Of a stretch of 64,000 nt of DNA, positions 26,884-34,973 are shown piece after piece. The first letter of the stretch is position 1. Each line of letters begins with the position of its first letter. This DNA comes from Candidatus Opimibacter skivensis (GTDB lineage: Bacteria > Bacteroidota > Bacteroidia > Chitinophagales > Saprospiraceae). Under the pieces are notes generated by a model. The model did not search any database. It worked only from the letters and a program-made list of their open reading frames with translations, and was not told the origin of the DNA. The position numbers were made by a program, and so were the translations under genes. The DNA lies in NCBI GenBank assembly GCA_016722045.1, contig JADKGY010000001.1:868001-932000 (forward strand), read 5' to 3'.

Positions 26884-27469
26884 AAAACTGTCACAATTGC
26901 CGGGACAATTACCAGGAAAAAAGAAATTCATACAGAACAAGGTTTCTTCTTTCCAAATCAATGATATTTTCAAAAATGGGATTTGTTTTATCATGATAAT
27001 TCTAATCTTGAGCGTCTGTACAGGTTGTTATTCTCTAAAAGGAACCAGTATTGCAAAAGATGTTAAGACATATTATGTAGGCAATTTTAAACTCACTGCT
27101 TTAAATGCTCCTGCAACAATCACACAGACATTTGCTGAATCTCTTAAAGACAAAATCTCTAAAGAATCAAGTCTTAAATACACCGATGAAAATCCTCATC
27201 TCGAATTTAACGGTACCATTCAGGGATTCAACGTTACTTCAGTAGCTCCTCAACCCGGAGAAAGAACATCCTTCAACAGATTGACCATAAGTCTTTCCGT
27301 TGAATACACTAACAACCTGGATCCAAAGGATAAATGGACCAAATCATTCTCTCATTTTGAAGATTTCCCTTCAGAGACTAATCTACTTCAGGTGCAGGAT
27401 GAACTTATCGATGTTATCTTCAAGCAGATCCTGGAGGATATCTTTAACCAGGCATTCAATAATTGGTAA
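26873..27469 (+). CDS. lptE: LptE-like outer-membrane lipoprotein
   Basis: The protein has a lipoprotein signal (IILILSVCTGC, lipidated Cys in CTGCYSLKG) and then an LptE-like domain: IAKDVKTYYVGNF, ITQTFAESLKDKI, HLEFNGTIQGFNVTSVAP, LTISLSVEYTN. LptE forms the plug of the LptD translocon that inserts lipopolysaccharide into the outer membrane. The first ATG (26873) overlaps the activator stop and gives a 40-residue leader before the hydrophobic stretch; ATG 26993 (MIILILSVCTGC) would give a shorter, more usual signal. The position between the activator gene and secG is the usual Bacteroidota order. Confidence 0.75.
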   Translation: MISEKLSQLPGQLPGKKKFIQNKVSSFQINDIFKNGICFIMIILILSVCTGCYSLKGTSIAKDVKTYYVGNFKLTALNAPATITQTFAESLKDKISKESSLKYTDENPHLEFNGTIQGFNVTSVAPQPGERTSFNRLTISLSVEYTNNLDPKDKWTKSFSHFEDFPSETNLLQVQDELIDVIFKQILEDIFNQAFNNW

Positions 27470-27478
27470 GCCTCAAAG

Positions 27479-28276
27479 ATGGAAGAAAAAAATCCAGACC
27501 ATATCGCACGACCCGGTGTTCCTGAGGCACTTGATCCTGCTTTGGGCAATGCGTCTCTCTGGGAAACAAATCCACACGATTTCAATTTAAAGGCTGTTGA
27601 TCCTTTGCATCAAATGGATAATCTTCTTCTTGATGACGCAACTAAACAAAAAATCATCAATCAATGGAATGGATCAAATGAAAAGGATGCTGATGAAAAT
27701 ACTTCGTTGAGCCTTCGTGAAAACAATAATCCTGAATCACTTTATGATGAAGGACCAAACCAAATCATAGCCAGGACCAACGTTGAAAATACGATGGAGG
27801 TCGAATGGGCTGAAGACGAAATAGTGCCTGAGGCTGAATCTGAGGTTCCTCCAACTCCTATCCCTGAAGATATACATGATACGATTGAGCCTGAAGGTGA
27901 GGCTAAAACTAACCCACAGCCAGGCAAAGTGGGTAAACGAGTCCGAAAGTTGGTGAAGAAGGCATATGATGAGGCATTGGCTGTTCCTGATCCAGATCAA
28001 CAGGACCTCGAAACAGGTTCCAGCGATGAGTCTTTATCTCCATACACCCGTTGGTTAAAGGGGCTCAAAGGGTCCGAATACGTCCACCCTTATGATGATG
28101 ACTATGGATTGGACCAGATGTCCTCAATGGCCCGTGGCGGAGTGTCGGAGACCTTTGCTGATTTGCTTGCCGCCCAGGGATATAAGGACAAGGCCATAGA
28201 GATGTATCTGCAGCTGATGGAAAAATATCCCGAAAAAAGTAGTTTCTTTGCAGCCAAAATAGAGGCTCTTAAATAA
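27479..28276 (+). CDS. Conserved acidic protein with C-terminal TPR-like segment
   Basis: I do not recognise a named family for this 265-residue protein. The first 200 residues are acidic and probably disordered, with Pro/Glu-rich stretches. The last 45 residues (SETFADLLAAQGYKDKAIEM, LMEKYPEKSSFFAAKI) read like one and a half tetratricopeptide repeats. There is no signal peptide or membrane helix, so it is probably cytoplasmic. It lies 9 bases after lptE and 15 bases before secG in one operon, which hints at a role around envelope biogenesis, but this is guilt by association only. Confidence 0.65.
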   Translation: MEEKNPDHIARPGVPEALDPALGNASLWETNPHDFNLKAVDPLHQMDNLLLDDATKQKIINQWNGSNEKDADENTSLSLRENNNPESLYDEGPNQIIARTNVENTMEVEWAEDEIVPEAESEVPPTPIPEDIHDTIEPEGEAKTNPQPGKVGKRVRKLVKKAYDEALAVPDPDQQDLETGSSDESLSPYTRWLKGLKGSEYVHPYDDDYGLDQMSSMARGGVSETFADLLAAQGYKDKAIEMYLQLMEKYPEKSSFFAAKIEALK

Positions 28277-28291
28277 TTATCTTCTTTTGTC

Positions 28292-28519
28292 ATGCTTAAA
28301 GTATTAACCATATTCATTGCTTTGGTTTGCGTCCTTTTGATGGCTGTAATCCTGATCCAGAACCCAAAAGGTGGAGGTGTGGACAGCACGTTTGGAGGCC
28401 AGAGCGCTAATCAGATGTTTGGTGCCGCCAGATCAGTTGATTTCATCGAAAAGCTAACCTGGGGACTTGCAGCCACGCTTTTTGCCCTGTGCATATTTGC
28501 CAGTTTTTTCGCGAAATAA
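28292..28519 (+). CDS. secG: Preprotein translocase subunit SecG
   Basis: The 75-residue protein has two membrane helices (residues about 3-22 and 55-73) separated by the SecG loop: ILIQNPKGGGVDSTFGGQSA and QMFGAARSVDFIEKLTW. SecG is the auxiliary subunit of the SecYEG channel and helps SecA-driven export. Length and motif order are typical. It closes the lptE operon; groESL starts after a 246-base gap that contains regulatory repeats. Confidence 0.93.
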   Translation: MLKVLTIFIALVCVLLMAVILIQNPKGGGVDSTFGGQSANQMFGAARSVDFIEKLTWGLAATLFALCIFASFFAK

Positions 28520-28600
28520 CAGCACTTTCCAGGGAGTAAGCTCAACCCCTGTTTATTTTCCCTCATCGTCATGTGTTCACAACCTTTACAAGGTTTGGAT

Positions 28601-28705
28601 TGTCATAATGGCAGCATATTCATATGTCCCAAATCAGAATCTATCCATTAAATGGACAGTCCTGCAGAAGGTCTGAAATTATGGCAGTTATGTCCATGAT
28701 GGCAT
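28601..28705 (+). promoter_or_regulatory. groES upstream region with three TGnnATnATGGCA-type elements
   Basis: TGTCATAATGGCAG (28601-28614), TGAAATTATGGCAG (28674-28687) and TGTCCATGATGGCA (28691-28704) are related 14-mers in the 246-base gap before groES. No CIRCE (HrcA) inverted repeat is seen. They are probably binding sites for a heat-shock or stress regulator or an alternative sigma factor; which one cannot be said from sequence alone. Confidence 0.45.
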
Positions 28706-28765
28706 ATCTTATGATAGGGACGGGTACAGAAAAAAATCAATAACAAGTAAAATCATCTAAAATCT

Positions 28766-29038
28766 ATGAAACTTAAACCCATTAATGACCGGGTGGTGAT
28801 CAAACCGGCTCCTGCAGAGGAAAAGACAAAGAGCGGCATTATCATCCCGGATACAGCTAAAGAAAAACCACAACGTGGTGAAGTCATCGCGGTCGGACCG
28901 GGTAAAGAAGGCAACCTCATGACAGTACAGGTAGGTGATGTCGTCCTTTACGGAAAATATTCAGGACAGGAATTAACCCATGATGGTGTAGACTATCTGA
29001 TCATGCGCGAAGATGACATCCTTGTCATTTTGAATTAA
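28766..29038 (+). CDS. groES: Co-chaperonin GroES (Hsp10)
   Basis: The 90-residue protein caps the GroEL cavity. KLKPINDRVVIKPAPAEEKT, the mobile loop KSGIIIPDTAKEKPQRGEV, VGDVVLYGKYSGQEL and DYLIMREDDILVIL are all typical. groEL starts 64 bases downstream on the same strand, so they form one unit under the upstream regulatory region. Confidence 0.97.
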   Translation: MKLKPINDRVVIKPAPAEEKTKSGIIIPDTAKEKPQRGEVIAVGPGKEGNLMTVQVGDVVLYGKYSGQELTHDGVDYLIMREDDILVILN

Positions 29039-29102
29039 TACGCATTGATTCCCCTTCAAGTATTCAACAATAAACTTCTAACGCAGATAAATTCATAAAA
29101 CA

Positions 29103-30746
29103 ATGGCTAAAGAAATTAGCTTTAATACAGAGGCAAGAGAAAAATTAAAATCCGGTGTTGACGCATTGTGCAATGCCGTCAAAGTTACTTTAGGTCCAAA
29201 GGGCCGTAACGTCATCCTACAAAAAAGTTTCGGTGCACCTACCATCACTAAAGACGGTGTCACTGTAGCCAAAGACATTGATCTTGAAGATCCAGTGGCC
29301 AATATGGGCGCTCAGTTGGTGAAAGAAGTAGCATCAAAGACAGCTGATATCGCTGGTGATGGTACGACTACAGCCACTGTTCTGGCGCAAGCGATGGTCA
29401 ATGCAGGCATGAAAAATGTTGTCGCCGGTGCTAATCCAATGGACCTCAAAAGAGGAATTGATAAAGCTACTAAGGCTGTCATCGAAGACCTGAAGAAACA
29501 ATCAGAAGTGATCGGCAATGACTTCGAAAAAATCGAACAAGTCGGCTCCATTTCTGCCAATAATGATGAGGAGATAGGAAAGCTCATCGCTGATGCTATG
29601 CGTCGTGTATCCAAAGATGGTGTCATCACAGTAGAAGAAGCAAAGGGAACGGATACATATCTCGAAGAAGTAAAAGGTATGCAATTTGACCGTGGTTACC
29701 TTTCGCCATATTTTGTCACCAATGCAGAGAAGATGATCGCAGAATATGAAGATGCGCTCATCCTTATCTACGACAAGAAAATCTCCAACATGCAGGAAAT
29801 CGTTCCTGTACTTGAAAAGGCAATCGGTGCAGGTCGTCCGCTGTTGATCATAGCAGAAGATGTCGATAGCCAGGCACTTGGTGTACTAGTTGTCAACCGC
29901 TTACGTGCTCAGTTGAAGATCGTAGCTGTAAAAGCTCCGGGATTTGGTGATCGTCGTAAAGCCATGCTTGAAGATATCGCGATCCTCACAGGAGGCACAG
30001 TGATCAGTGAAGAGAAAGGTTACAAACTTGAAAGTGTAGAACTCGAGCACCTTGGTCAGGCTGAGAAAATCACTGTTGATAAAGATGATACGACCATCGT
30101 TGATGGCAAGGGAACACAGGAAATGATCACAGCCAGAATCAATCAGATCAAACAACAGATTGAGTCTACTACATCAGATTACGATAAAGAAAAACTTCAG
30201 GAGCGTCTTGCTAAATTAGCAGGAGGTGTTGCAGTTCTTTTTATCGGTGCCCCTACAGAAGTAGAAATGAAAGAAAAGAAAGCACGTGTTGATGATGCCC
30301 TGAGCGCTACAAGAGCAGCTGTTGAAGAAGGTATCGTCACAGGTGGTGGTGTTGCTTTAGTAAATGCAATCAAGTCCATTGAAAACCTCAAAGGTGCAAA
30401 TGATGATGAAACGATAGGAATCCAGATCGTCAAGAAATCACTCGAAGCTCCTCTTCGTATCATAGCTGAAAATGCTGGTGTTGAAGGTTCAGTTGTACTG
30501 ATGGAAGTTGTCAAAAGCAAAGGCAGCATCGGCTACAATGCAAGAACAGATAAATATGAAGATCTGAAAAAAGCAGGCGTCATCGATCCTACGAAAGTAA
30601 CGAGGATCGCACTTGAAAATGCAGCTTCAATCGCGGGTATGATCCTGATCACAGAGTGTGTCATCAATGACAAGAAAGAAGAAGGTGGCGCAGCCGGTGG
30701 TGGTCATATGCACGGTGGTGGCGGTGGAATGGGTGGCATGATGTAA
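29103..30746 (+). CDS. groEL: Chaperonin GroEL (Hsp60)
   Basis: The 547-residue protein assembles into the double-ring ATP-dependent folding chamber. LGPKGRNVILQKSFGAPTIT, GDGTTTATVLAQAM (nucleotide binding), AVKAPGFGDRRKAMLEDIA, VEEGIVTGGGVALVNA and the flexible GGM-type C-terminal tail (GGGGGMGGMM) are all intact. There is one groEL in this window, next to groES, as is usual. The 3' end is followed by a strong terminator at 30822-30858. Confidence 0.98.
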   Translation: MAKEISFNTEAREKLKSGVDALCNAVKVTLGPKGRNVILQKSFGAPTITKDGVTVAKDIDLEDPVANMGAQLVKEVASKTADIAGDGTTTATVLAQAMVNAGMKNVVAGANPMDLKRGIDKATKAVIEDLKKQSEVIGNDFEKIEQVGSISANNDEEIGKLIADAMRRVSKDGVITVEEAKGTDTYLEEVKGMQFDRGYLSPYFVTNAEKMIAEYEDALILIYDKKISNMQEIVPVLEKAIGAGRPLLIIAEDVDSQALGVLVVNRLRAQLKIVAVKAPGFGDRRKAMLEDIAILTGGTVISEEKGYKLESVELEHLGQAEKITVDKDDTTIVDGKGTQEMITARINQIKQQIESTTSDYDKEKLQERLAKLAGGVAVLFIGAPTEVEMKEKKARVDDALSATRAAVEEGIVTGGGVALVNAIKSIENLKGANDDETIGIQIVKKSLEAPLRIIAENAGVEGSVVLMEVVKSKGSIGYNARTDKYEDLKKAGVIDPTKVTRIALENAASIAGMILITECVINDKKEEGGAAGGGHMHGGGGGMGGMM

Positions 30747-30821
30747 ACCACAGATTAATCACCACAGATTAATCAGATTTCGCAGAAACAGATTGATCTG
30801 ATTCTGATAAATCTAAATAAT

Positions 30822-30858
30822 AAAAAATCCCGTCTCCGAAAGGATGGCGGGATTTTTT
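30822..30858 (+). terminator. Terminator after groESL
   Basis: The stem AAAAAATCCCG/CGGGATTTTTT encloses a 15-base loop with a small internal pairing, and a T-run follows. It is symmetrical enough to act on either strand. Confidence 0.8.
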
Positions 30859-30888
30859 TATTTTACGAGATCAATTAATTTGCTGATC

Positions 30889-31641
30889 ATGAAGTTGAAA
30901 TTCTTATTGGGTTTTTTCCTCTTTCTAAATGGTCTGTCGGCGCAAACGACAGAGTCCTGGAATGGTACTTTCGAAGGAAATATATTAGGAGTCACTGCAA
31001 GACTCATTGGTCACCAGTCAGATAGGGGTTGGGCTGCAACAATTGATGCCAATAACTATATGATCAACATACAGGGATCTATCGCAGAGATGCAAAGTTC
31101 AGGGACAATATCTGATCCACAAAGAGGAACCAGCATTCCATATGAAGCTACACTGAACAGGAATCAGATCATTCTGAAAATAGAGGATATCAATCCGAAT
31201 TCAGGCCAGATGGAAAAAATGGAATTCGCATTCACCAGAATTGCTCCTGCTCCGGAAACAAATGCAAATCAATCATCATCATCAGGTTCAAATAATTCTG
31301 CCGACAATACAACACACGACCAAAGCCTCCTTGGTACATGGCGCTATACAGAAAGCTACGTGAGCGGAGATTTTAGTTTTGCAACAGACTGGTTCTTGTG
31401 GGTCAATGCTGATGGAAGCTTTCAGTATAGTGATGGCCGCACTGCAGGAGGTGGTTCAAATTCTTCAATTGACTCAGGGAATGGAGATGTTCACAATGCT
31501 AAATGGAAAACTGAAAATAAATCCATCTTCGTTGATGATGGAAATGGTTGGCAGTTTTATGCAAAGTATTATAAAGAAGATAATAATCTGATGCTCACAT
31601 TTGGAAATGGGAAGAGACAAGTGTGGGAGAAAATAGAATAA
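30889..31641 (+). CDS. Secreted protein of unknown function, two beta-rich domains
   Basis: I start it at ATG 30889 (MKLKFLLGFFLFLNG), which gives about 250 residues with a signal peptide cleaved after SAQ; an in-frame ATG at 30844 lies inside the upstream terminator. The first domain (WNGTFEGNILGVTARL to FTRIAPA) is followed by a Ser/Asn-rich linker of about 20 residues and a second domain with LLGTWRYTESYVSGDF, FLWVNADGSFQYSDGR, KSIFVDDGNGWQF and ANGKRQVWE-like segments, typical of lipocalin-like DUF families. There is no enzyme motif. The protein probably stays in the periplasm, as no sorting domain is visible. Confidence 0.65.
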   Translation: MKLKFLLGFFLFLNGLSAQTTESWNGTFEGNILGVTARLIGHQSDRGWAATIDANNYMINIQGSIAEMQSSGTISDPQRGTSIPYEATLNRNQIILKIEDINPNSGQMEKMEFAFTRIAPAPETNANQSSSSGSNNSADNTTHDQSLLGTWRYTESYVSGDFSFATDWFLWVNADGSFQYSDGRTAGGGSNSSIDSGNGDVHNAKWKTENKSIFVDDGNGWQFYAKYYKEDNNLMLTFGNGKRQVWEKIE

Positions 31642-31683
31642 TAAATTTGCTAAGAAGATAATTTAAAGGATATTTCAAAAATT

Positions 31684-31718
31684 AAAATCCCGCCTCTTAC
31701 GAGAGCGGGATTTTTTTT
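31684..31718 (+). terminator. Terminator after the secreted-protein gene
   Basis: A 10-bp stem (AAAATCCCGC/GCGGGATTTT) with an 11-base loop is followed by eight T residues. It is similar to the terminator at 30822-30858. Confidence 0.85.
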
Positions 31719-31810
31719 GGGACTAACTTGTAGATTGGTTTATTAATGCTGTTTGAAGGGTCTTATTATCTACTTTTCTTCAACAGTGGGGATTCACATT
31801 GATATGATAT

Positions 31811-32887
31811 TTATACAGGTATGCTGATTGATTCATTGACAGGTACTGTCCAGCCTCGTTTGTCCTCCATTGTACCAAAACGCATATGGTTGATCTCGTT
31901 ACGTATGGAGGTTGAAAGTTGCCATTTATTTGGATCCAGTTTCATGATCTCGTCATTATAGCTGATCTCTTCAACATTAGCTACAAGTGCTACGGTACCT
32001 GTTCCAAATACTTCAACAAGCTCACCTGCATGATATTTCTGTAGTACTTCATCGATCGACAATTCACGTTCACTCACATTGTAGCCATTACTCCTGCATA
32101 TCTCAAGTGCCGATTCACGTGTGATGCCTTTCAATATAGTTCCAGTCGTTGCAGGCGTTACAACCTCATCTTTGAACACGAAGAAGATATTCATCGTACC
32201 ACACTCCTGAACATATTCATTGTGAATGGCATCTAACCATATTACCTGATCATAACCTTTATCTCTTGCCAGTTTGGAAGGATAAAGAGCCGCTGCGTAA
32301 TTTCCTGCAGTCTTGGCCTCTCCTACTCCACCGGGTGCAGCTCGGATAAAATGATTCTCAACTAAAAGCTTGATTGGTTTTGGATAGTATGGTCCGACAG
32401 GCAGGCAAATGATCAGGAACTTAAATGTATCTGATGACTTGACACCCACCATTTCATCTGTGGCAAACATCAATGGACGCAAATAAAGCGCACTGCCTTC
32501 TATTTTTGGAATCCATTCCTGATCAATACCCACTAAGGTGTGTACCGCTTCCATGAAGATACTCAGTGGGAGTTTAGGCATACACATCCGATGTGCCGAC
32601 TCATTTAACCTTTGCGAATGAAGCTCAGGCCTGAATAATAAAGGAGTTCCATCCTGAGACCTCGAAGCTTTCATTCCTTCAAATATGGACTGTCCATAAT
32701 GAAGAGCCATATTCATCGGACTGATTTCCATCTTATGGACAGGGCTGATACGGGGATTAACCCATTCCTTCCCATCAAAATCAATTTCGAACATGTGATC
32801 AGAAATAATCTTACCAAAAGGAAGATTATGAAAGTCTACCTTTGAGATCCTTGATTCAGAGGTCAGGTTAATGGTTAAGTCCTTCAT
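31811..32887 (-). CDS. ilvE: Branched-chain amino acid aminotransferase
   Basis: IlvE catalyses the last transamination step in leucine, isoleucine and valine synthesis and the first in their breakdown. I start it at ATG 32887 (MKDLTINLTSESR), about 358 residues, close to class IV enzymes of the BCAT2 type. Diagnostic segments are NMALHYGQSIFEGMKA, LFRPELHSQRLNESA, YLRPLMFATD, GGVGEAKTAGNYAAAL with the Schiff-base Lys, VQECGTMNIFFV, LKGITRESALEI and EVFGTGTVALV. It is a single minus-strand gene; the plus-strand block that follows is divergent. Confidence 0.95.
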   Translation of the reverse strand: MKDLTINLTSESRISKVDFHNLPFGKIISDHMFEIDFDGKEWVNPRISPVHKMEISPMNMALHYGQSIFEGMKASRSQDGTPLLFRPELHSQRLNESAHRMCMPKLPLSIFMEAVHTLVGIDQEWIPKIEGSALYLRPLMFATDEMVGVKSSDTFKFLIICLPVGPYYPKPIKLLVENHFIRAAPGGVGEAKTAGNYAAALYPSKLARDKGYDQVIWLDAIHNEYVQECGTMNIFFVFKDEVVTPATTGTILKGITRESALEICRSNGYNVSERELSIDEVLQKYHAGELVEVFGTGTVALVANVEEISYNDEIMKLDPNKWQLSTSIRNEINHMRFGTMEDKRGWTVPVNESISIPV

Positions 32888-33009
32888 TAGCTTTTGATTT
32901 TCTGCAAAATTAAATAAATTCATTTTGATCTCATAGTCAGTCTGTTATATATCTCAAAAGAATTCTTTAATATTTATTTCCTGCTAAAACCTAATATAAT
33001 ATTTGGTAA

Positions 33010-33459
33010 ATGACCCCTTTCGCAACCTATATAATTCCAGAATCCACAATTAAAGAAACGTCTCAGCCATCAAAATGGTTATGGATCATCGTGGATCAAC
33101 CTCTTCTACCCCCTCATGAAGAGCTACTTCAAAAAATCTGTGAAGCACTGAAAGCCGATTTTTCGCAAAGTGTTAAGGTCATTGTTTGTAGTAATGATGA
33201 CAATATCATCCTTTCCGGTTTAAATTCTGAGTCGGCATCGTTGGTCATCAGTTTTGGCATTCAACCATCATCATTAGGCATCTGGATTGATCTGAATAGC
33301 CAGGGCATCCGTTATCTGGAATCATTCTGTTTTATCCTGACGATCAGTCTTGCTGACCTGATCAATCAACCTGCTGCTAAAAAACAACTATGGTCCTCCA
33401 TGCAGTCATACATACATTTAAAACTGAACGATCAAAAGAATAAAGAATCAGGCCTATAA
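33010..33459 (+). CDS. Small cytoplasmic protein upstream of rdgB, possibly HolD (DNA polymerase III psi)-like
   Basis: The 149-residue protein has no signal or membrane helix. The C-terminal half reads ISFGIQPSSLGIWIDLN, IRYLESFCFILTISLADL and KKQLWSSMQSYIHLKL. From memory, the layout resembles small Bacteroidota proteins compared to polymerase III psi: hydrophobic strand-[FG]-x-x-P-x-x-LGI-strand, then K-x-x-LW near the end. This is a weak assignment. Its stop overlaps the rdgB start by one base (TAATG), so the two are tightly coupled. Confidence 0.5.
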   Translation: MTPFATYIIPESTIKETSQPSKWLWIIVDQPLLPPHEELLQKICEALKADFSQSVKVIVCSNDDNIILSGLNSESASLVISFGIQPSSLGIWIDLNSQGIRYLESFCFILTISLADLINQPAAKKQLWSSMQSYIHLKLNDQKNKESGL

Positions 33460-34052
33460 TGATCAAGGAAATTCTTTTTGCCAGTCAGAATAATCATAAG
33501 GTCGAAGAGATAAGCTTGCTGCTGCCTGATGGTTATTCTCTTTTAGGACTCAGGGATATCAATTGGACAATGGAGATTCCCGAGCCTTTCGAAACATATG
33601 AGGAAAACGCAAAAGCAAAAGCTTATTTCGTCTTCGATCGAACAGGATTAAATTGTTTCGCTGACGATAGTGGATTGGAGATCGATGCTCTCGATGGCAG
33701 GCCCGGAGTGTTTTCGGCCAGATATGGCGGATTAGAAAGAGACAGTAACATCAATATGCAAAAGGTATTGTCAGAATTGGAAAATGAACCGAATCGGAGC
33801 GCACGATTTCACTCCGTCATTGCCTATATTGATGAGGAAAAAGAAATGCATGTGTTTGAAGGAAAGGTCGAAGGCACCATCGCCCCGGCACCCGCAGGTC
33901 ATGGAGGATTTGGCTATGATCCGATATTCATCCCTCTGGGCTTTGATCAGACCTTTGGTCAATTGCCCGAAAGTTTAAAAAACAAAATCAGTCATCGCGC
34001 ATTAGCCATGGAAAAATTCATTTCATTTTTGGAAATGAATAAGAGTGTGTAA
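33459..34052 (+). CDS. rdgB: XTP/dITP pyrophosphatase (non-canonical purine NTP)
   Basis: RdgB/HAM1 hydrolyses ITP, dITP and XTP to monophosphates and keeps deaminated purines out of nucleic acids. FASQNNHKVEEI at the N-terminus, FETYEENAKAKA, FADDSGLEIDALDGRPGVFSAR with the metal-binding acidic pair, and GGFGYDPIFIP with the C-terminal SHRALAMEKF are all present. The 197-residue length is normal. It is translationally coupled to the preceding small gene. Confidence 0.95.
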   Translation: MIKEILFASQNNHKVEEISLLLPDGYSLLGLRDINWTMEIPEPFETYEENAKAKAYFVFDRTGLNCFADDSGLEIDALDGRPGVFSARYGGLERDSNINMQKVLSELENEPNRSARFHSVIAYIDEEKEMHVFEGKVEGTIAPAPAGHGGFGYDPIFIPLGFDQTFGQLPESLKNKISHRALAMEKFISFLEMNKSV

Positions 34053-34154
34053 TCACAAATAGCGTTTAAACTTAGACATTCAATTTTCTTAACCAATCAA
34101 ACACCTGAACATCAAAAATCTTAAATCTCACATCCAAAATCAAAAATTTAATTC

Positions 34155-34835
34155 ATGTCTCTAGAAGTTTTCGGTACAGGACAAGGGAGAACAGGAACCA
34201 CCTCCTTAAAAGCGGCATTGGAGCATTTAGGATTTGGCAAATGCTACCATATGTATGAATTATTTCTTCACCCTGAAGAAGTAATTTATTTTGAAAAGGC
34301 AGAACGTGGAGAGACTGTTGACTGGGATGTTTTATTTAAAGGCTATCGGTCCGCCTGTGATTTTCCAGTGATCAGATATTACAAAGAAATCCTTGCAAAA
34401 TATCCTGATGCAAAGGTAGTTCATACTACGCGTGACCCTGAATCATGGTATAAAAGCGTGAGCGATACTATTTTTTGGGCGACGCAACCTACTCCACTAC
34501 GAATGTTAAAAATGATGATCAGGTTGCCTTTTTCTTCAGCCTTAAGAAAACGTTTACGTGTGCTGAAATTCAATGGCATGATGATCAGAAAGGTCTTCGG
34601 AGAAGATCTGAAAAATAAATCAAAAGTGATCAGTGTCTTTAATGATTATAATGCTCAGGTTCTTAAATCCATTCCAAAAGAAAGGATGTTGATCTATGAT
34701 GTAAAGGAGGGATGGGAGCCACTCTGTAATTTTCTAGGCGTACCTGTTCCTTCTATACCATTTCCAAAGTCAAATACAACTGATGAGTTTGTGTTTAATG
34801 TGAAGAATAAAATCCTAAAGAAGAAGCTGGAGTAA
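34155..34835 (+). CDS. Sulfotransferase-family protein
   Basis: This 226-residue protein belongs to the P-loop sulfotransferases that resemble the PF17784-type (sulfotransferase_4) group. The 5'-phosphosulfate loop is GTGQGRTGTTSLKAALEHLG at residues 6-25 and the 3'-phosphate segment is VVHTTRDPESWYKSV. Sulfotransferases move a sulfonate group from PAPS to an alcohol or amine. The acceptor is unknown here, and no PAPS synthesis genes are in the window. It seems to be a lone gene ending just before an inverted repeat. Confidence 0.8.
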   Translation: MSLEVFGTGQGRTGTTSLKAALEHLGFGKCYHMYELFLHPEEVIYFEKAERGETVDWDVLFKGYRSACDFPVIRYYKEILAKYPDAKVVHTTRDPESWYKSVSDTIFWATQPTPLRMLKMMIRLPFSSALRKRLRVLKFNGMMIRKVFGEDLKNKSKVISVFNDYNAQVLKSIPKERMLIYDVKEGWEPLCNFLGVPVPSIPFPKSNTTDEFVFNVKNKILKKKLE

Positions 34836-34842
34836 TCTCGTC

Positions 34843-34966
34843 TTTGCTCCTAAATCCCCTAAAGGGGACTTTCTTTTATCTGATCTTTTCAATAAGCCCC
34901 CTGGTTGCTGAGCTGAAGCAACAGGATGAGAATAGCAAGTCGAACCATACGGGATTTAGGGGCAAA
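34843..34966. repeat. 124-bp element with 16-bp terminal inverted repeats between convergent genes
   Basis: TTTGCTCCTAAATCCC at 34843-34858 and GGGATTTAGGGGCAAA at 34951-34966 are reverse complements with one mismatch. Inside, an imperfect palindrome GTTGCTGAGCTGAAGCAAC and a CCCCTAAAGGGG hairpin occur. The whole element fills the gap between the sulfotransferase and ubiA genes and starts 8 bases from each stop. It could be a small non-autonomous mobile repeat or a bidirectional terminator. Confidence 0.6.
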
Positions 34967-34973
34967 ACGATAA

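Noticed and set aside
28520..28765. HrcA/CIRCE operator before groES
   Set aside because: No TTAGCACTC-N9-GAGTGCTAA-type inverted repeat is present.
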